Made by a program: the position numbers and the translations under genes
Shown: positions 28,788 through 37,604 of the stretch, one piece after another
How positions within the stretch are numbered: the first letter of the stretch is position 1
Layout of the letters: the number at the start of each line of letters is the position of its first letter
The notes under the pieces: model-generated
Told to the model about the DNA's origin: nothing
Databases searched by the model: none
The model's input: only the letters and a program-made list of their open reading frames with translations
Source of the DNA: Alkanindiges illinoisensis
GTDB lineage: Bacteria > Pseudomonadota > Gammaproteobacteria > Pseudomonadales > Moraxellaceae
Assembly (NCBI RefSeq): GCF_004377485.1
Contig: NZ_SNTY01000047.1
Location: 87,385 to 151,384 of the forward strand
Length of the DNA stretch: 64,000 nucleotides
Direction: 5' to 3'

Positions 28788-30137
28788 TTAGGAACTCTGG
28801 TTTTTGCTGAGGTATTCATTGGCTTTATAAATGAATACGGGCGCGCCACCTACAGTGGGTAACAGGTCTGAATAAGGCAGCGATTTGCCAATTTTTAGTA
28901 AAAACGGGGCATTGTCACCAATCTTGCCAGCACTGGTCATGCTTAAAAAGGTTTGCTGGTTGGCAAGAGGGCTAAACTGCATTTGCCCCTGCATGTATTC
29001 AATATCGCCGCCGTTGGCCTGATAATACAGCCGGTTTTGCGGCTCATTGTAATAGCGCAGGTTAATCTTGAATGGAATGGCAATCACACCAAGACCTACT
29101 TTAACCGTTACCGCAGCTTCGGTAACTTGTTTGCCCAAGGGTTTGAGTTCAACCTTGCTGACCTGACTAAACATATTCTTAAAATTTGCAGGTGAGCCCA
29201 ATACCTGGGTACTGCGGGCGGCAGGTGCGCGTAGCGTGGCATAGGTGCTGACAAATTGCAGTGGCTCTGCGCGGTTGCTGTAGGGCATATTGACCGGACG
29301 GTGAATGAACATAACCGGATTGCCAGAGCGGGCATTCAGTTGTTGTACCAGCTGGATTTCATCCTGTTGCAGCTTTTTGTAGGGAAGCTGGCGTGGCCCC
29401 TGGGTTGGTAGCTTGCCATCCGGGGCAAACTTGCGCTTCAGGGTTTCCAGTACAAACGTATCCACGCTTTGCGGAATACCCTGTTTAACTTCGGGAATAG
29501 CCTTTAGGATGGTGCTCACCAGAAAGCCTTTGGGTTTATCCAGATCGCCCCACTGGGTCAGGGTTACCAGCGTATGATTGCTATCAACCGGAAACCATTC
29601 AAACTTGCCCATGCCATACTGGATGGGGGAATCCACAATCAGGGTTTGAATGCTATTGTTACTCACCTGATGCTGCATGATCACGTCTTCATTAAAGCTG
29701 AGTACCGGAATGGGCACAGGCATATGAATGCGGTATTTCATTTGCGTGATATTGCCTGATTGTTCAAGCAGCGTGGCTTTGGTCAGGGTGGGAAACAACC
29801 CCGCGTAACCGGAATATTGAGCTAGTAGTTGTTTTACCTGTTCTGGCTTGGCTGGCACAATAATAGCTGCTGAGCTAAAGCGGGCATTGTTATAACGCAG
29901 CAGGCCTTTTTTGCTGGGAACAGTAAGTGTCTGGGCCGGATGGCTATACACCATGATGTCATTGTCTACCAGTCGGGCCAACTGGGCTGCATTGCCGCCA
30001 AATGGTTTGGTGGCGGAAGGCACATTATCCTGCCAGTTAATAATGGCAGCCTGACTCGCTGTGCAAGTTAAGGTTATACTACTCACCAGCATGCCTAAAC
30101 CAATCGCTGGCGATGCTTTTTTTATCATCGTGCTCAT
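28788..30137 (-). CDS. exported protein with SRPBCC/START-like domains
   Basis: 449 residues. The N-terminus (KKASPAIGLGMLVSSITLTCTASQA) is a signal peptide with likely cleavage before AIINWQD. A first SRPBCC/START-like region covers about 85-240: SSAAIIVPAKPEQVKQLLAQYSGY, then strands with YRIHMPVPIPVLSFNEDV and the long C-terminal helix. A second weaker repeat seems to cover about 285-430 (FVSTYATLRAPAARSTQVL, VIAIPFKINLRYYN). SRPBCC folds bind hydrophobic ligands. The periplasmic location suggests a lipid or hydrophobic cargo, but that is inference. It stands alone between a terminator and the divergent sulP gene. Confidence 0.7.
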   Translation of the reverse strand: MSTMIKKASPAIGLGMLVSSITLTCTASQAAIINWQDNVPSATKPFGGNAAQLARLVDNDIMVYSHPAQTLTVPSKKGLLRYNNARFSSAAIIVPAKPEQVKQLLAQYSGYAGLFPTLTKATLLEQSGNITQMKYRIHMPVPIPVLSFNEDVIMQHQVSNNSIQTLIVDSPIQYGMGKFEWFPVDSNHTLVTLTQWGDLDKPKGFLVSTILKAIPEVKQGIPQSVDTFVLETLKRKFAPDGKLPTQGPRQLPYKKLQQDEIQLVQQLNARSGNPVMFIHRPVNMPYSNRAEPLQFVSTYATLRAPAARSTQVLGSPANFKNMFSQVSKVELKPLGKQVTEAAVTVKVGLGVIAIPFKINLRYYNEPQNRLYYQANGGDIEYMQGQMQFSPLANQQTFLSMTSAGKIGDNAPFLLKIGKSLPYSDLLPTVGGAPVFIYKANEYLSKNQSS

Positions 30138-30361
30138 GTGATATCCTAATCAACGTTATTCATAGGCTGTTATTCTAGAGCAATATCGTGCAGAAAAACG
30201 GCAGAATTGTGCTAAAATCCGTTCACATTTGTTCAACTGCTGGATTATCCATGCGTTGTCATCCTTTGTGGTAGCCTACGCCACCCTGAATTCTAAAAAC
30301 TAAAAGATTTGATCGTCTGCCTGATGCAGGCCTTTGCTGGTTTGTCCTTATTTTTTAATTG

Positions 30362-30416
30362 CCTGAATTTACTTCACTGGTTTATACCAGTCCCGGGTTT
30401 AAGCCGTGTATTCAGG
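30362..30416 (+). promoter_or_regulatory. structured leader upstream of the SulP gene
   Basis: A closing stem CCTGAAT / ATTCAGG (30362-30368 / 30410-30416) encloses a perfect inner hairpin CTGGT-TTAT-ACCAG. It ends 24 bases before the ATG. The region 30138-30440 has no gene. It also holds GTGG...CCAC and GCCTG-ATG-CAGGC stems and an extended -10-like TGCTAAAAT at 30210-30218, which would give a leader over 200 bases long. No known riboswitch family is claimed. Confidence 0.4.
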
Positions 30417-30440
30417 TGCTAGATTTGCCGAGTGTTTAGT

Positions 30441-31928
30441 ATGTTTGCTTCCCTTCACCAGCAATGGTTTTCCAATGTGCGTGCTGATGTGCTGTCCGGC
30501 ATGGTGGTGGCGCTGGCACTGATTCCAGAAGCCATTGCTTTTTCCATTATTGCCGGGGTTGATCCGAAAATTGGTTTATATGCCTCGTTTTCCATGGCAG
30601 TGGTCATTTCTTTTTTTGGTGGTCGCCCTGCCATGATTTCAGCAGCCACCGGGGCAATGGCACTACTGATGGTGACACTAGTGAAGGAACATGGCTTGCA
30701 ATACCTGCTGGCTGCCACTTTGCTGACTGGCGCTATTCAGGTGCTGGCAGGATTCATGAAACTGGGTTCACTGATGCGTTTTGTGTCGCGCTCGGTGGTG
30801 ATTGGCTTTGTCAATGCACTGGCTATCTTGATTTTTATGGCGCAGTTGCCGCATCTGGTCAATGTTACATGGCAGGTTTATGCCTTAACGGCTGCGGGTT
30901 TGGGCATCATTTACCTATTTCCCTACGTGCCTAAAGTTGGCCGAATTATTCCATCACCTCTGGTGTGTATTCTGCTTATTACTGCGTTCACCGTGCTGAT
31001 GGGCTGGCAAGTTAGTACCGTGGGCGATATGGGTGAATTGCCGGATACCTTGCCCATATTTTTGTGGCCACAAGTGCCATTGAATCTGGAAACCCTACAA
31101 ATCATTTTACCCTATGCGCTGGGACTGGCTGCAGTAGGCCTGCTGGAATCACTAATGACGGCCACCATTGTGGATGACATGACCGATACCACGAGTGATA
31201 AAAACCGTGAATGCAAAGGGCAGGGCGTTGCCAATATTGCCACTGGCCTGCTGGGTGGCATGGCCGGTTGTGCCATGATTGGCCAGTCGGTGATTAATGT
31301 CAAATCAGGTGGACGCACGCGCTTATCCACTTTTCTGGCAGGTTTGCTGTTGTTGATCATGGTGGTGTTTTTAAGTGACTGGATCAGGATTATTCACATG
31401 GCAGCGCTGGTGGCAGTGATGATCATAGTGTCTTTGAGTACATTTAACTGGCAATCAGTAACCCGCATTCGCCAGTATCCATTATCCAGCAATATTGTCA
31501 TGCTGGTGACTGTCGCGGTGGTGGTGGCAACCCATAATCTGGCGCTAGGCGTATTTTGCGGGGTGCTACTGGCATCAGTATTTTTCGCCAATAAGATTGG
31601 TCATTTTATGGCGGTGAGTAGTCAACTGGATGAAACAGGGCAATGCCGCACCTATACCGTAACCGGACAGGTATTTTTTGCCTCAAGTCATGCGTTTATC
31701 CAGTCCTTTGATTTTAGTGAAAACGTCCCCCGTATTATCATTGATGTGCAGCACGCGCACTTCTGGGATGTCACTGCTGTAGCAGCACTGGATAAAGTCG
31801 TGTTCAAGTTGCGCAAGCAGGGTAGCGTGGTTGAGGTGATTGGCCTGAATGCGGCCAGTGCCACGATTGTTGACCGTTTTGGTGAACATCACAAAACCAG
31901 CACGGTGGATGATGTGGTTTTGCATTAG
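30441..31928 (+). CDS. SulP/SLC26 family inorganic anion transporter
   Basis: 495 residues. N-terminal membrane domain with 10-14 hydrophobic segments and the SulP signature at the start ([35 protein letters not shown]). The cytoplasmic STAS domain is at about 400-495 ([39 protein letters not shown]). Members carry sulfate, bicarbonate, dicarboxylates or chloride; this one cannot be assigned. The ATG at 30441 is preferred; a GTG three codons earlier is also possible and neither has a strong ribosome binding site. A structured leader precedes it. Confidence 0.92.
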   Translation: MFASLHQQWFSNVRADVLSGMVVALALIPEAIAFSIIAGVDPKIGLYASFSMAVVISFFGGRPAMISAATGAMALLMVTLVKEHGLQYLLAATLLTGAIQVLAGFMKLGSLMRFVSRSVVIGFVNALAILIFMAQLPHLVNVTWQVYALTAAGLGIIYLFPYVPKVGRIIPSPLVCILLITAFTVLMGWQVSTVGDMGELPDTLPIFLWPQVPLNLETLQIILPYALGLAAVGLLESLMTATIVDDMTDTTSDKNRECKGQGVANIATGLLGGMAGCAMIGQSVINVKSGGRTRLSTFLAGLLLLIMVVFLSDWIRIIHMAALVAVMIIVSLSTFNWQSVTRIRQYPLSSNIVMLVTVAVVVATHNLALGVFCGVLLASVFFANKIGHFMAVSSQLDETGQCRTYTVTGQVFFASSHAFIQSFDFSENVPRIIIDVQHAHFWDVTAVAALDKVVFKLRKQGSVVEVIGLNAASATIVDRFGEHHKTSTVDDVVLH

Positions 31929-32105
31929 GGCCGCATTAAGCTGCGTTAAGATTAGGTTAAGCCTGTTGCCGTAAGGTAGTAATAAATACTGCTGTGATGC
32001 ATTTGGTTATTTTTTTTATTATCAATTGATTAGTGCCATTTAGCAAATTTATGCCATGCTTGAGGCAGAATTTAAAATGCACTTGTTAAAAATGGTCAAA
32101 AATTT

Positions 32106-32684
32106 ATGTCTGTAGCAGAAAGTCCGCTTGTTTCCCTGCGCTATACCTTAAGTTTGTCAGAAGCGCAGGACGGATTTCGTTTGGCCACCCGGCAGCGTAA
32201 GGGCAAAATGCACATGGTGATGACTTTGGCCTGCGCCTTGATTATTGCATGGGGTATTTGGCTGGGATTTGATGACAAGGGCCGCTATTTTGTCATTCTG
32301 GGTGCATTTTTCTTCTTATCACAGGCAACCTTACAGTATGGCGTGATGCCGTGGTTATTTAAGCGCCAGTATCACAAGCATCAGGTTGCGCATGTGGTGC
32401 AGGGCATTGATATTTATGCCAGCAATGAATCTGGGGGTCATGAATCTAAGGGTAAAGTGACGCTGTATCATGGCATGGCCGACAAGCAGGACAAGCAAAA
32501 CTTTGCGTTGTCTGAAGTCAAAAGCCTGCGTAAAGGCCAGCTTTGTTATGTACTGATGTTTGAATCCGGCATGATGTGCATGATACCGCGCCGCAGTGTC
32601 GAACAGGCCACGACTACCACTGTATTTGAACAAATGTTATTACAACAGTCAGGGAGCAAATCATATGACCACACTTCAGCCTGA
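32106..32684 (+). CDS. predicted membrane protein, possibly YcxB-like
   Basis: 192 residues with two adjacent membrane segments (about 38-55 and 61-80) placed between a basic N-terminal cytoplasmic part and a C-terminal strand-rich part. That topology, with a late VLMFESGMMCMIPRRSVEQ strand-turn, resembles YcxB-type proteins, but the likeness is only by eye. Its last 20 bases overlap the next gene, so the two are probably co-expressed. Confidence 0.6.
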   Translation: MSVAESPLVSLRYTLSLSEAQDGFRLATRQRKGKMHMVMTLACALIIAWGIWLGFDDKGRYFVILGAFFFLSQATLQYGVMPWLFKRQYHKHQVAHVVQGIDIYASNESGGHESKGKVTLYHGMADKQDKQNFALSEVKSLRKGQLCYVLMFESGMMCMIPRRSVEQATTTTVFEQMLLQQSGSKSYDHTSA

Positions 32685-32961
32685 TCACCAGCAACCGGGT
32701 AATAGCCCACAATTGCCCGCACAAGCCATTGCGGCCTTAAGCCGTGGCCGCAAGATTGAAGCGATCAAGATTGTACACAAGCAAACCGGCCTTGGCTTAA
32801 AAGATAGCAAGGAATTGGTTGAAGCTTATGAGCAACAGCATCCACAGTCTGTTGCAGCCACGCCTGTGGGGATTACCGCCAGTAAAAGCCGTTACAGTAT
32901 GACAGTGGGTATACTGGTGTTGTTGCTGGTAGCACTAATGCTGGCACTGATGTTTTTCTAA
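32665..32961 (+). CDS. small membrane protein with bL12 C-terminal-like domain
   Basis: 98 residues. GGGAGC lies 7 bases before the ATG at 32665, supporting this start. Residues ~20-53 (SRGRKIEAIKIVHKQTGLGL then KDSKELVEAYEQ) closely resemble the C-terminal domain of ribosomal protein bL12, whose K-x-x-V-I-K and TGLGLKEAK motifs recruit translation GTPases. The C-terminus is one membrane helix (MTVGILVLLLVALMLALMFF), so the domain would face the cytoplasm. It overlaps the preceding membrane-protein gene by 20 bases. Function unknown. Confidence 0.7.
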   Translation: MTTLQPDHQQPGNSPQLPAQAIAALSRGRKIEAIKIVHKQTGLGLKDSKELVEAYEQQHPQSVAATPVGITASKSRYSMTVGILVLLLVALMLALMFF

Positions 32962-33042
32962 ATATGAATTTTTTGGCAATTCCCTGTTCATAGCGCACAG
33001 AGCCGACTACACTCAAACTGTTTTAAGCCGCAGGACACTGTG

Positions 33043-33726
33043 ATGAATCCGCTAAACACGCAATCCAATAGCCAGTCAAATCCAAAATCCGTTACCCAGT
33101 TACCCAGCAAGATTGTTTGCGTGGGACGTAATTATGCCGAACATGCCCGTGAACTGGGCAATGAGGTGCCGGAAACGCCAGTGCTGTTTTTAAAGCCGCC
33201 CAGCAGTGTGATCGGGCTGGAGCAGGGCATCGCCTGGAACAAGGAGCTGGGAGAATGTCATTTTGAATGTGAATTGTCTATCCGGATTGGTCAGCGCCTG
33301 AAAAATGTAACAGTTGAGCAGGCACAGGCTGCCATTGCTGGTGTTACATTAGGTTTGGATTTAACCTTGCGCGATCTGCAAAACCAGCTGAAAACCAAAG
33401 GCCAGCCTTGGGAACGTGCCAAGGCATTTGATGGCGCTTGCGTGCTGGGGCAGTGGCTGGCCCCTGATATGCTGTGTGACCTAAGCAAAACCACCTTTGA
33501 GCTGAGCGTTAATGATGAAGTACGCCAGCAGGGCGATACTGCTGACATGCTGTTTGGCGTGGTGGATCTGCTGGTGGATATCAGTCAGGTATTTACGCTG
33601 GAAGCGGGGGATGTGGTGATGACCGGGACGCCGGCTGGCGTGGCAGCATTAACATCCGGCGACCAGCTTAAAATGACCCTGCATACGGTGCTGGGTGGCG
33701 TAACTTGGCAAACTTTTGTGGTCTAA
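33043..33726 (+). CDS. fumarylacetoacetate hydrolase family protein
   Basis: 227 residues, a compact FAH-family enzyme of the FAHD1/YcgM size class (acylpyruvate hydrolase or oxaloacetate decarboxylase). IVCVGRNYAEHARELGNEVPETPVLFLKPPSS is the family opening. The metal-binding acidic residues lie in CHFECELSIRIG, with Asp in GLDLTLRDLQNQL; GDVVMTGTPAGV closes the active site. The first ~22 residues are Asn/Gln/Ser-rich and not part of the fold. Start 33043 has AGGAC upstream; a GTG directly before it is an alternative. Confidence 0.88.
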   Translation: MNPLNTQSNSQSNPKSVTQLPSKIVCVGRNYAEHARELGNEVPETPVLFLKPPSSVIGLEQGIAWNKELGECHFECELSIRIGQRLKNVTVEQAQAAIAGVTLGLDLTLRDLQNQLKTKGQPWERAKAFDGACVLGQWLAPDMLCDLSKTTFELSVNDEVRQQGDTADMLFGVVDLLVDISQVFTLEAGDVVMTGTPAGVAALTSGDQLKMTLHTVLGGVTWQTFVV

Positions 33727-33752
33727 TTGCGTGGTTTAATACTGATCTTCTA

Positions 33753-33786
33753 TTGAATCATCCATGCGCTGTGCTGATTCAATTTT
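33753..33786. terminator. terminator between convergent FAH and tautomerase genes
   Basis: Perfect 8-bp stem TTGAATCA / TGATTCAA with a 14-nt loop and TTTT, in the short gap between convergent genes. Confidence 0.65.
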
Positions 33787-33791
33787 ACAGG

Positions 33792-34181
33792 TTATACATC
33801 CACTTTGTAGTTCAAGCTTAATTCATCGCCGCATTGCCCACGAATGCCCCAGTGGTGCCGTGGCGTTTCTGTAATGGTAATTTCAATATCCTGCGATGCA
33901 ATCCCGCATTGCTGCTCAATGTTGGTAAACAATTGCTGAATAAACGCTTTTTTACTGGCAGTACTGCGGCCTTCAAACATGGAAATTTCAAGGATGGTGT
34001 AATTGCTACTACGGTCAGCCGGAAAAATAAAATCTTCAGGTGCCAAAGCAATAAAGCGCTGAAATTTCTTTTCAACCGGATAGTTTAACGCACTCACCAA
34101 TGCAGTATGGATTGCTGTGGACAACGCCTGCCGATGCTGGGTAATAGTGTTTGCCAAAGCATAAATCTTAATCTGGGCCAT
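33792..34181 (-). CDS. tautomerase family protein (Tautomerase_2-like)
   Basis: 129 residues from the ATG at 34181; a GTG at 34193 would add four residues. The double beta-alpha-beta pattern of the tautomerase superfamily is readable: HRQALSTAIHTALVSALNYPVEKKFQRFIALAPEDFIFP, then YTILEISMFEGRSTASKKAFIQQLF, and ITITETPRHHWGIRGQ at the end. The superfamily uses the amino-terminal proline as catalytic base, but here the first residue after Met is Ala (MAQIKIYALA), so classical tautomerase chemistry is doubtful. Substrate unknown. Confidence 0.75.
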   Translation of the reverse strand: MAQIKIYALANTITQHRQALSTAIHTALVSALNYPVEKKFQRFIALAPEDFIFPADRSSNYTILEISMFEGRSTASKKAFIQQLFTNIEQQCGIASQDIEITITETPRHHWGIRGQCGDELSLNYKVDV

Positions 34182-34280
34182 GTGATTATTCACTTTCTCT
34201 GTCGTTATTTATCATTGCTGTGTATTAAATTTTTGGGATGTATCTCTTAAATTTTCTTTTAATATAAGCGCTTAAATAGA

Positions 34281-35060
34281 TTATTGCACAAAGGGTTTAT
34301 ACCAGTGCAGGCTATCAATAGTAACGCCAGAGGGCCGATATTCAGCCCCGGTATAGCCAAAATAACTGGAATTCTGGATAAACTCAAAAATGGCACTAAA
34401 GTTGATTTCACCCGTGCCCGGTTCGTGACGGTTGGGGTAGTCGGCAAACTGGATATGCCCAATGTGATACATGTTTTCCTGCAGGCTTTGCAGGATCGGC
34501 TCGTGCATCATGGCCAGATGATAGCAATCAAACTGGATTTTAAGGGCGGGGTGGTTCACCGCTTCCAGCATTTCCTGTGCCTGCGCCACGGTTTGAATTA
34601 AAAAACGCGGCATATCAATGCCATTAATAATTTCAAAGACAGGGGTAATCCCCACTTTACTCATTTCATGACAGGCAAAACGCAGGTTTTTGGCCATGGT
34701 TTCTAAACAGGGTAACAAATCGGCATGTACTGACTGGCGACCAGCCAGAATATTCACACAAGGCACATTCAGCGCCGTGGCATAACGAATGGCCTGAAAC
34801 ACCGCCTGCCGGAATTCATGCTCACGACCCGGTACACATGCCAGCCCGTCACCGCCCTGCATCAGGTCGCCTGCAGGCACATTGATGAGTACCAGTTGCT
34901 GCTGATGCTGTTGCAATTGCTGGTTGATTTCATCAATCGCCAGCTCATAGGGAAACTGGATTTCCACTGCATCAAACCCGTGCTGCTTGGCCAGTGCAAA
35001 CCGCTCAATGAGGGGCACTTCAGTAAACAGCAGGGATAAATTGGCAGAAAAATGCAGCAT
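34281..35060 (-). CDS. hyi: hydroxypyruvate isomerase
   Basis: 259 residues, AP-endonuclease-2-like TIM barrel (Hyi/Gip family) interconverting hydroxypyruvate and tartronate semialdehyde. Visible landmarks: FSANLSLLFTEVPLIERFALAKQHGFDAVEIQFPY, NVPAGDLMQGGDGLACVPGRE, the metal-binding Glu in PVFEIIN, and IQFDCYHLAMM and HIQFADYPNRHEPGTGEI. The neighbouring reductase on the same strand would reduce tartronate semialdehyde to glycerate. No glyoxylate carboligase gene is present in this window. Confidence 0.92.
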   Translation of the reverse strand: MLHFSANLSLLFTEVPLIERFALAKQHGFDAVEIQFPYELAIDEINQQLQQHQQQLVLINVPAGDLMQGGDGLACVPGREHEFRQAVFQAIRYATALNVPCVNILAGRQSVHADLLPCLETMAKNLRFACHEMSKVGITPVFEIINGIDMPRFLIQTVAQAQEMLEAVNHPALKIQFDCYHLAMMHEPILQSLQENMYHIGHIQFADYPNRHEPGTGEINFSAIFEFIQNSSYFGYTGAEYRPSGVTIDSLHWYKPFVQ

Positions 35061-35147
35061 GGATTAAAACCTGTTCAGGAACCTGTACACGAATCTTTAA
35101 AAATCAATAGCTCAGTATCAATGCAACCAAAGTCAGTGCTGCCTTAA

Positions 35148-36023
35148 TCAAGACGAAGCGCTATGCAGCAAAATGATACTGGATAAATCATCTTCACTAT
35201 GCCCGTCTTGCTGGTGTTTTTCAAGCCGCGATAACGCTGTCGCGGCTACCGGAATGTCTAACTGATGATGACGCGCCAGCCGTACTGCATTCTTTAAATC
35301 CTTGGCAAGCGTTTGAACTTTCCATTGCACTGGTGTAAATGACTGAGTAGCCATGCGTGGTGCTAAAATCTGCAAGGGTTTGGAGTCCGCAAATCCACCT
35401 GCCAGTGCAGGCGCCAGTAAGGTTGTATCTACACCAGCGCGTCTGGCCAGCTCAACTGCTTCACTGATCAGTGTGCTGCTGGCTGCGACAATTAATTGGT
35501 TACAAATTTTGGTAGCCTGACCGGTGCCATTTAAACCCATATACGTGACACGTTGCGATAACGGTGTAAATACAGGTTGCATGGTTTCCACCATTTTTTG
35601 ATCACCACCGGCAAAAATCACCAGCGTACCAGTTTCAGCGCCCATCACGCCACCTGATACCGGGGCATCAATCCAAGACACGTTTTTGCTGGTCACCTGA
35701 CTGGCAAGTTGCTGGGTCATTTCAACAGACAGGCTGGAAAAATCAATAATCACTTGACCACTGCGCAAGTTGGGTAGCAACTGCTGGACAACACTCTGCA
35801 CTGCCTGATCATCGGCTAGGCACAGCATGATGAGGTCTGCTGTACTGGCTTGATCAAATGAAAATGCTTTGGCCCCTGCTTGTAATAAGGGTTCGCAGGC
35901 AGCAGGCGTCCGATTCCAGACGGCAACCTGAAACCCTGCATCCAGCAATCGCCTGGTCATACGCGTGCCCATTAAGCCGATGCCGAGGAAAGCAATTTTT
36001 GTACTATGAATAGATATGGTCAT
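35148..36023 (-). CDS. tartronate-semialdehyde-reductase-like NAD(P)-dependent oxidoreductase
   Basis: 291 residues, beta-hydroxyacid dehydrogenase family. Rossmann motif GIGLMGTRMTRRLLDAGFQVAVWNRT near the N-terminus, the substrate loop DAPVSGGVMGAETGTLVIFAGG, the catalytic Lys in GQATKICNQLIV, and the C-terminal helical domain. Tartronate semialdehyde reductase (GlxR/GarR) and 3-hydroxyisobutyrate dehydrogenase share this build; the pairing with hyi favours the first. It lies 87 bases upstream of hyi on the same strand. Confidence 0.85.
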   Translation of the reverse strand: MTISIHSTKIAFLGIGLMGTRMTRRLLDAGFQVAVWNRTPAACEPLLQAGAKAFSFDQASTADLIMLCLADDQAVQSVVQQLLPNLRSGQVIIDFSSLSVEMTQQLASQVTSKNVSWIDAPVSGGVMGAETGTLVIFAGGDQKMVETMQPVFTPLSQRVTYMGLNGTGQATKICNQLIVAASSTLISEAVELARRAGVDTTLLAPALAGGFADSKPLQILAPRMATQSFTPVQWKVQTLAKDLKNAVRLARHHQLDIPVAATALSRLEKHQQDGHSEDDLSSIILLHSASS

Positions 36024-36245
36024 GGCGTTATAAAGTACTATAAATTTTTAGGCTTAATTGTATCGGTTAAAATGTGCAAAAACAAAAACTAGCACAGCCA
36101 CTGGGAGCTTTTAGAATAGATAAGAAAATATATTGCAATGGATACGTTTAATATTTTGCTAATATCTAAAAATGACTAGATTAGAATCTGGTTTTACATT
36201 GATGAATTACTAGAACTCTTTTTTAGATCCGCTTGAAGATAAAAT

Positions 36246-36668
36246 ATGTATTTAAATGCACTGTATGCAATAGCTAATTCTAAATATTGGACTTTGGAAG
36301 AGTTACAGGGTTGGGCTGACGCAACTATCGCTCAGGTTAAATCACCAAAACACTGGCTGTGTTCATTAAGTTTAAGCCAGTCATTCGCTGAAGCGAGCTC
36401 AGCAATTCTTATGGAGCTATCAGGCGTGGGTGATTATGACTCTAAGCTTATTATTGGTTTCCTTTATTTAAAATATTTGGAAAATCCATGTTTAAAAGAA
36501 AATATTCATCGATTAATTTTTGGGATTTACGATGCGCGTTTTGCACTTGAAGAACATGAATTAGAAACTGAAAAAAATAAAGTGTATGCGTCTTGGAGTC
36601 AAAAAGAACGGGATTATCTTGTTTCTCCAGAGCTTGTTTCAACAGAATTGGATAGTTTAAGTTATTAA
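36246..36668 (+). CDS. hypothetical protein in AT-rich patch
   Basis: 140 residues, not recognised. The sequence looks cytoplasmic and largely helical, with a polar Glu/Lys-rich C-terminal third. GAAG lies about 10 bases before the ATG. Codon use and the flanking gaps are clearly AT-richer than neighbouring genes, which suggests acquisition. The preceding 222 bases contain no gene and no promoter I can name. Confidence 0.6.
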   Translation: MYLNALYAIANSKYWTLEELQGWADATIAQVKSPKHWLCSLSLSQSFAEASSAILMELSGVGDYDSKLIIGFLYLKYLENPCLKENIHRLIFGIYDARFALEEHELETEKNKVYASWSQKERDYLVSPELVSTELDSLSY

Positions 36669-36754
36669 AAATAAGTTTTTGAGTTAAGAGTATTAACGTT
36701 GCCAAGCAAACAAGAATCAAGTTTTTAATTAACCCTTACAGTATTTTCAACCCA

Positions 36755-36823
36755 TTAGCCAAATTGGTAGAGCTTAAAATTCACTTCCGGCTTTTTATCC
36801 TTAAGGCGAGTGTTTTTGCTGTA
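36755..36823 (-). pseudogene. 3'-end remnant of a crotonase-family gene
   Basis: On the minus strand this stretch reads YSKNTRLKDKKPEVNFK then LYQFG and a stop. The intact crotonase gene 0.8 kb to the right ends SKIARLKDKKPEMNFK then PRQFK and a stop. DNA identity is strongest at 36772-36805 against 37622-37655, in the same orientation. Nothing upstream of ~36823 continues the homology, so only the last ~22 codons remain. This is a decayed partial duplicate or a junction scar. Confidence 0.75.
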
Positions 36824-36885
36824 GGAGTATTTAGATGTAGATTACCTAATATTATAAAAAACCGTGGTGCTGGAGGTGGCTGGTA

Positions 36886-37317
36886 ATGCGTTATTTGTAT
36901 AGTTTACTATTTATACCAGTGTTAGTAGCATGCTCTGGTATGGTTGATTTGCTTGTTTCGGGTAATGCTAATACAGGAATTGTATTTGAGCTATCTAAAA
37001 GTGATGCCAAAAAGCTCGATAATGTTTTTAGATTTTACGTAATGGATAATAGTGCTGTTCCTGTTGGTGCGTTGAAAAAAACAGTATGGGAGATTGAGAT
37101 AAATAAGAAAATAAGTTGGTTTAACTTTAAAAATGATTACACCTATAAATGGACTTACGGCGTTAAACCAAACGGATTTGAAGAGGTTGTAAAACCCATG
37201 CCGCTACGGTTAAATACTCAATATCTTTATTCGATTGATGGTGGCGCAGGCTATCACGGTGTAGGTTGTTTTTATTTAAATGAGAACAGAATGGTCATAG
37301 AGAGTAAGAGCTGTTGA
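36886..37317 (+). CDS. putative lipoprotein, hypothetical
   Basis: 143 residues. The N-terminus MRYLYSLLFIPVLVAC is a short lipoprotein signal with lipobox LVAC, so the mature protein should begin with lipidated Cys16 (then Ser, which favours sorting to the outer membrane). The rest is strand-rich with an aromatic segment (WFNFKNDYTYKWTYGVKP) and two further cysteines near the C-terminus that could form a disulfide. GGAGGTGG precedes the ATG. AT-rich like its neighbour at 36246. Function unknown. Confidence 0.7.
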   Translation: MRYLYSLLFIPVLVACSGMVDLLVSGNANTGIVFELSKSDAKKLDNVFRFYVMDNSAVPVGALKKTVWEIEINKKISWFNFKNDYTYKWTYGVKPNGFEEVVKPMPLRLNTQYLYSIDGGAGYHGVGCFYLNENRMVIESKSC

Positions 37318-37434
37318 AGCAGGTAGTGTTTAGAACTCTGGTTTTACGAGTTCTATAGGCAAGGCTGGGCAGTATTTCGATAAGCAAAGTGGCTTGTATT
37401 ACAGCCACAATCGCTAATATAACCCTGAGCAACG

Positions 37435-37541
37435 AATAACAAAGCACTGCTTTGCCGTTGCGCAAGGAGCTGTTATATGGATGGAGCCTGATCCTGAGCA
37501 AATTTAAAGCCATTTCACTATGTTCGTATTGCGGCATATAT
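37435..37541. repeat. second, inverted copy of the dispersed repeat
   Basis: 37435-37454 (AATAACAAAGCACTGCTTTG) is the exact reverse complement of 5625-5644, and 37529-37541 (TTGCGGCATATAT) is the exact reverse complement of 5457-5469. The spacing between the two blocks is shorter than in the first copy and the rest is degenerate. It fills much of the 287-base gap between the lipoprotein and the crotonase gene, which has no other feature I can see. Confidence 0.65.
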
Positions 37542-37604
37542 CTCATCTAAACGCAGCGTAAGGGTATACGGTGCTAGACTATTAGCCCAGCGCCATATGA
37601 TGGA

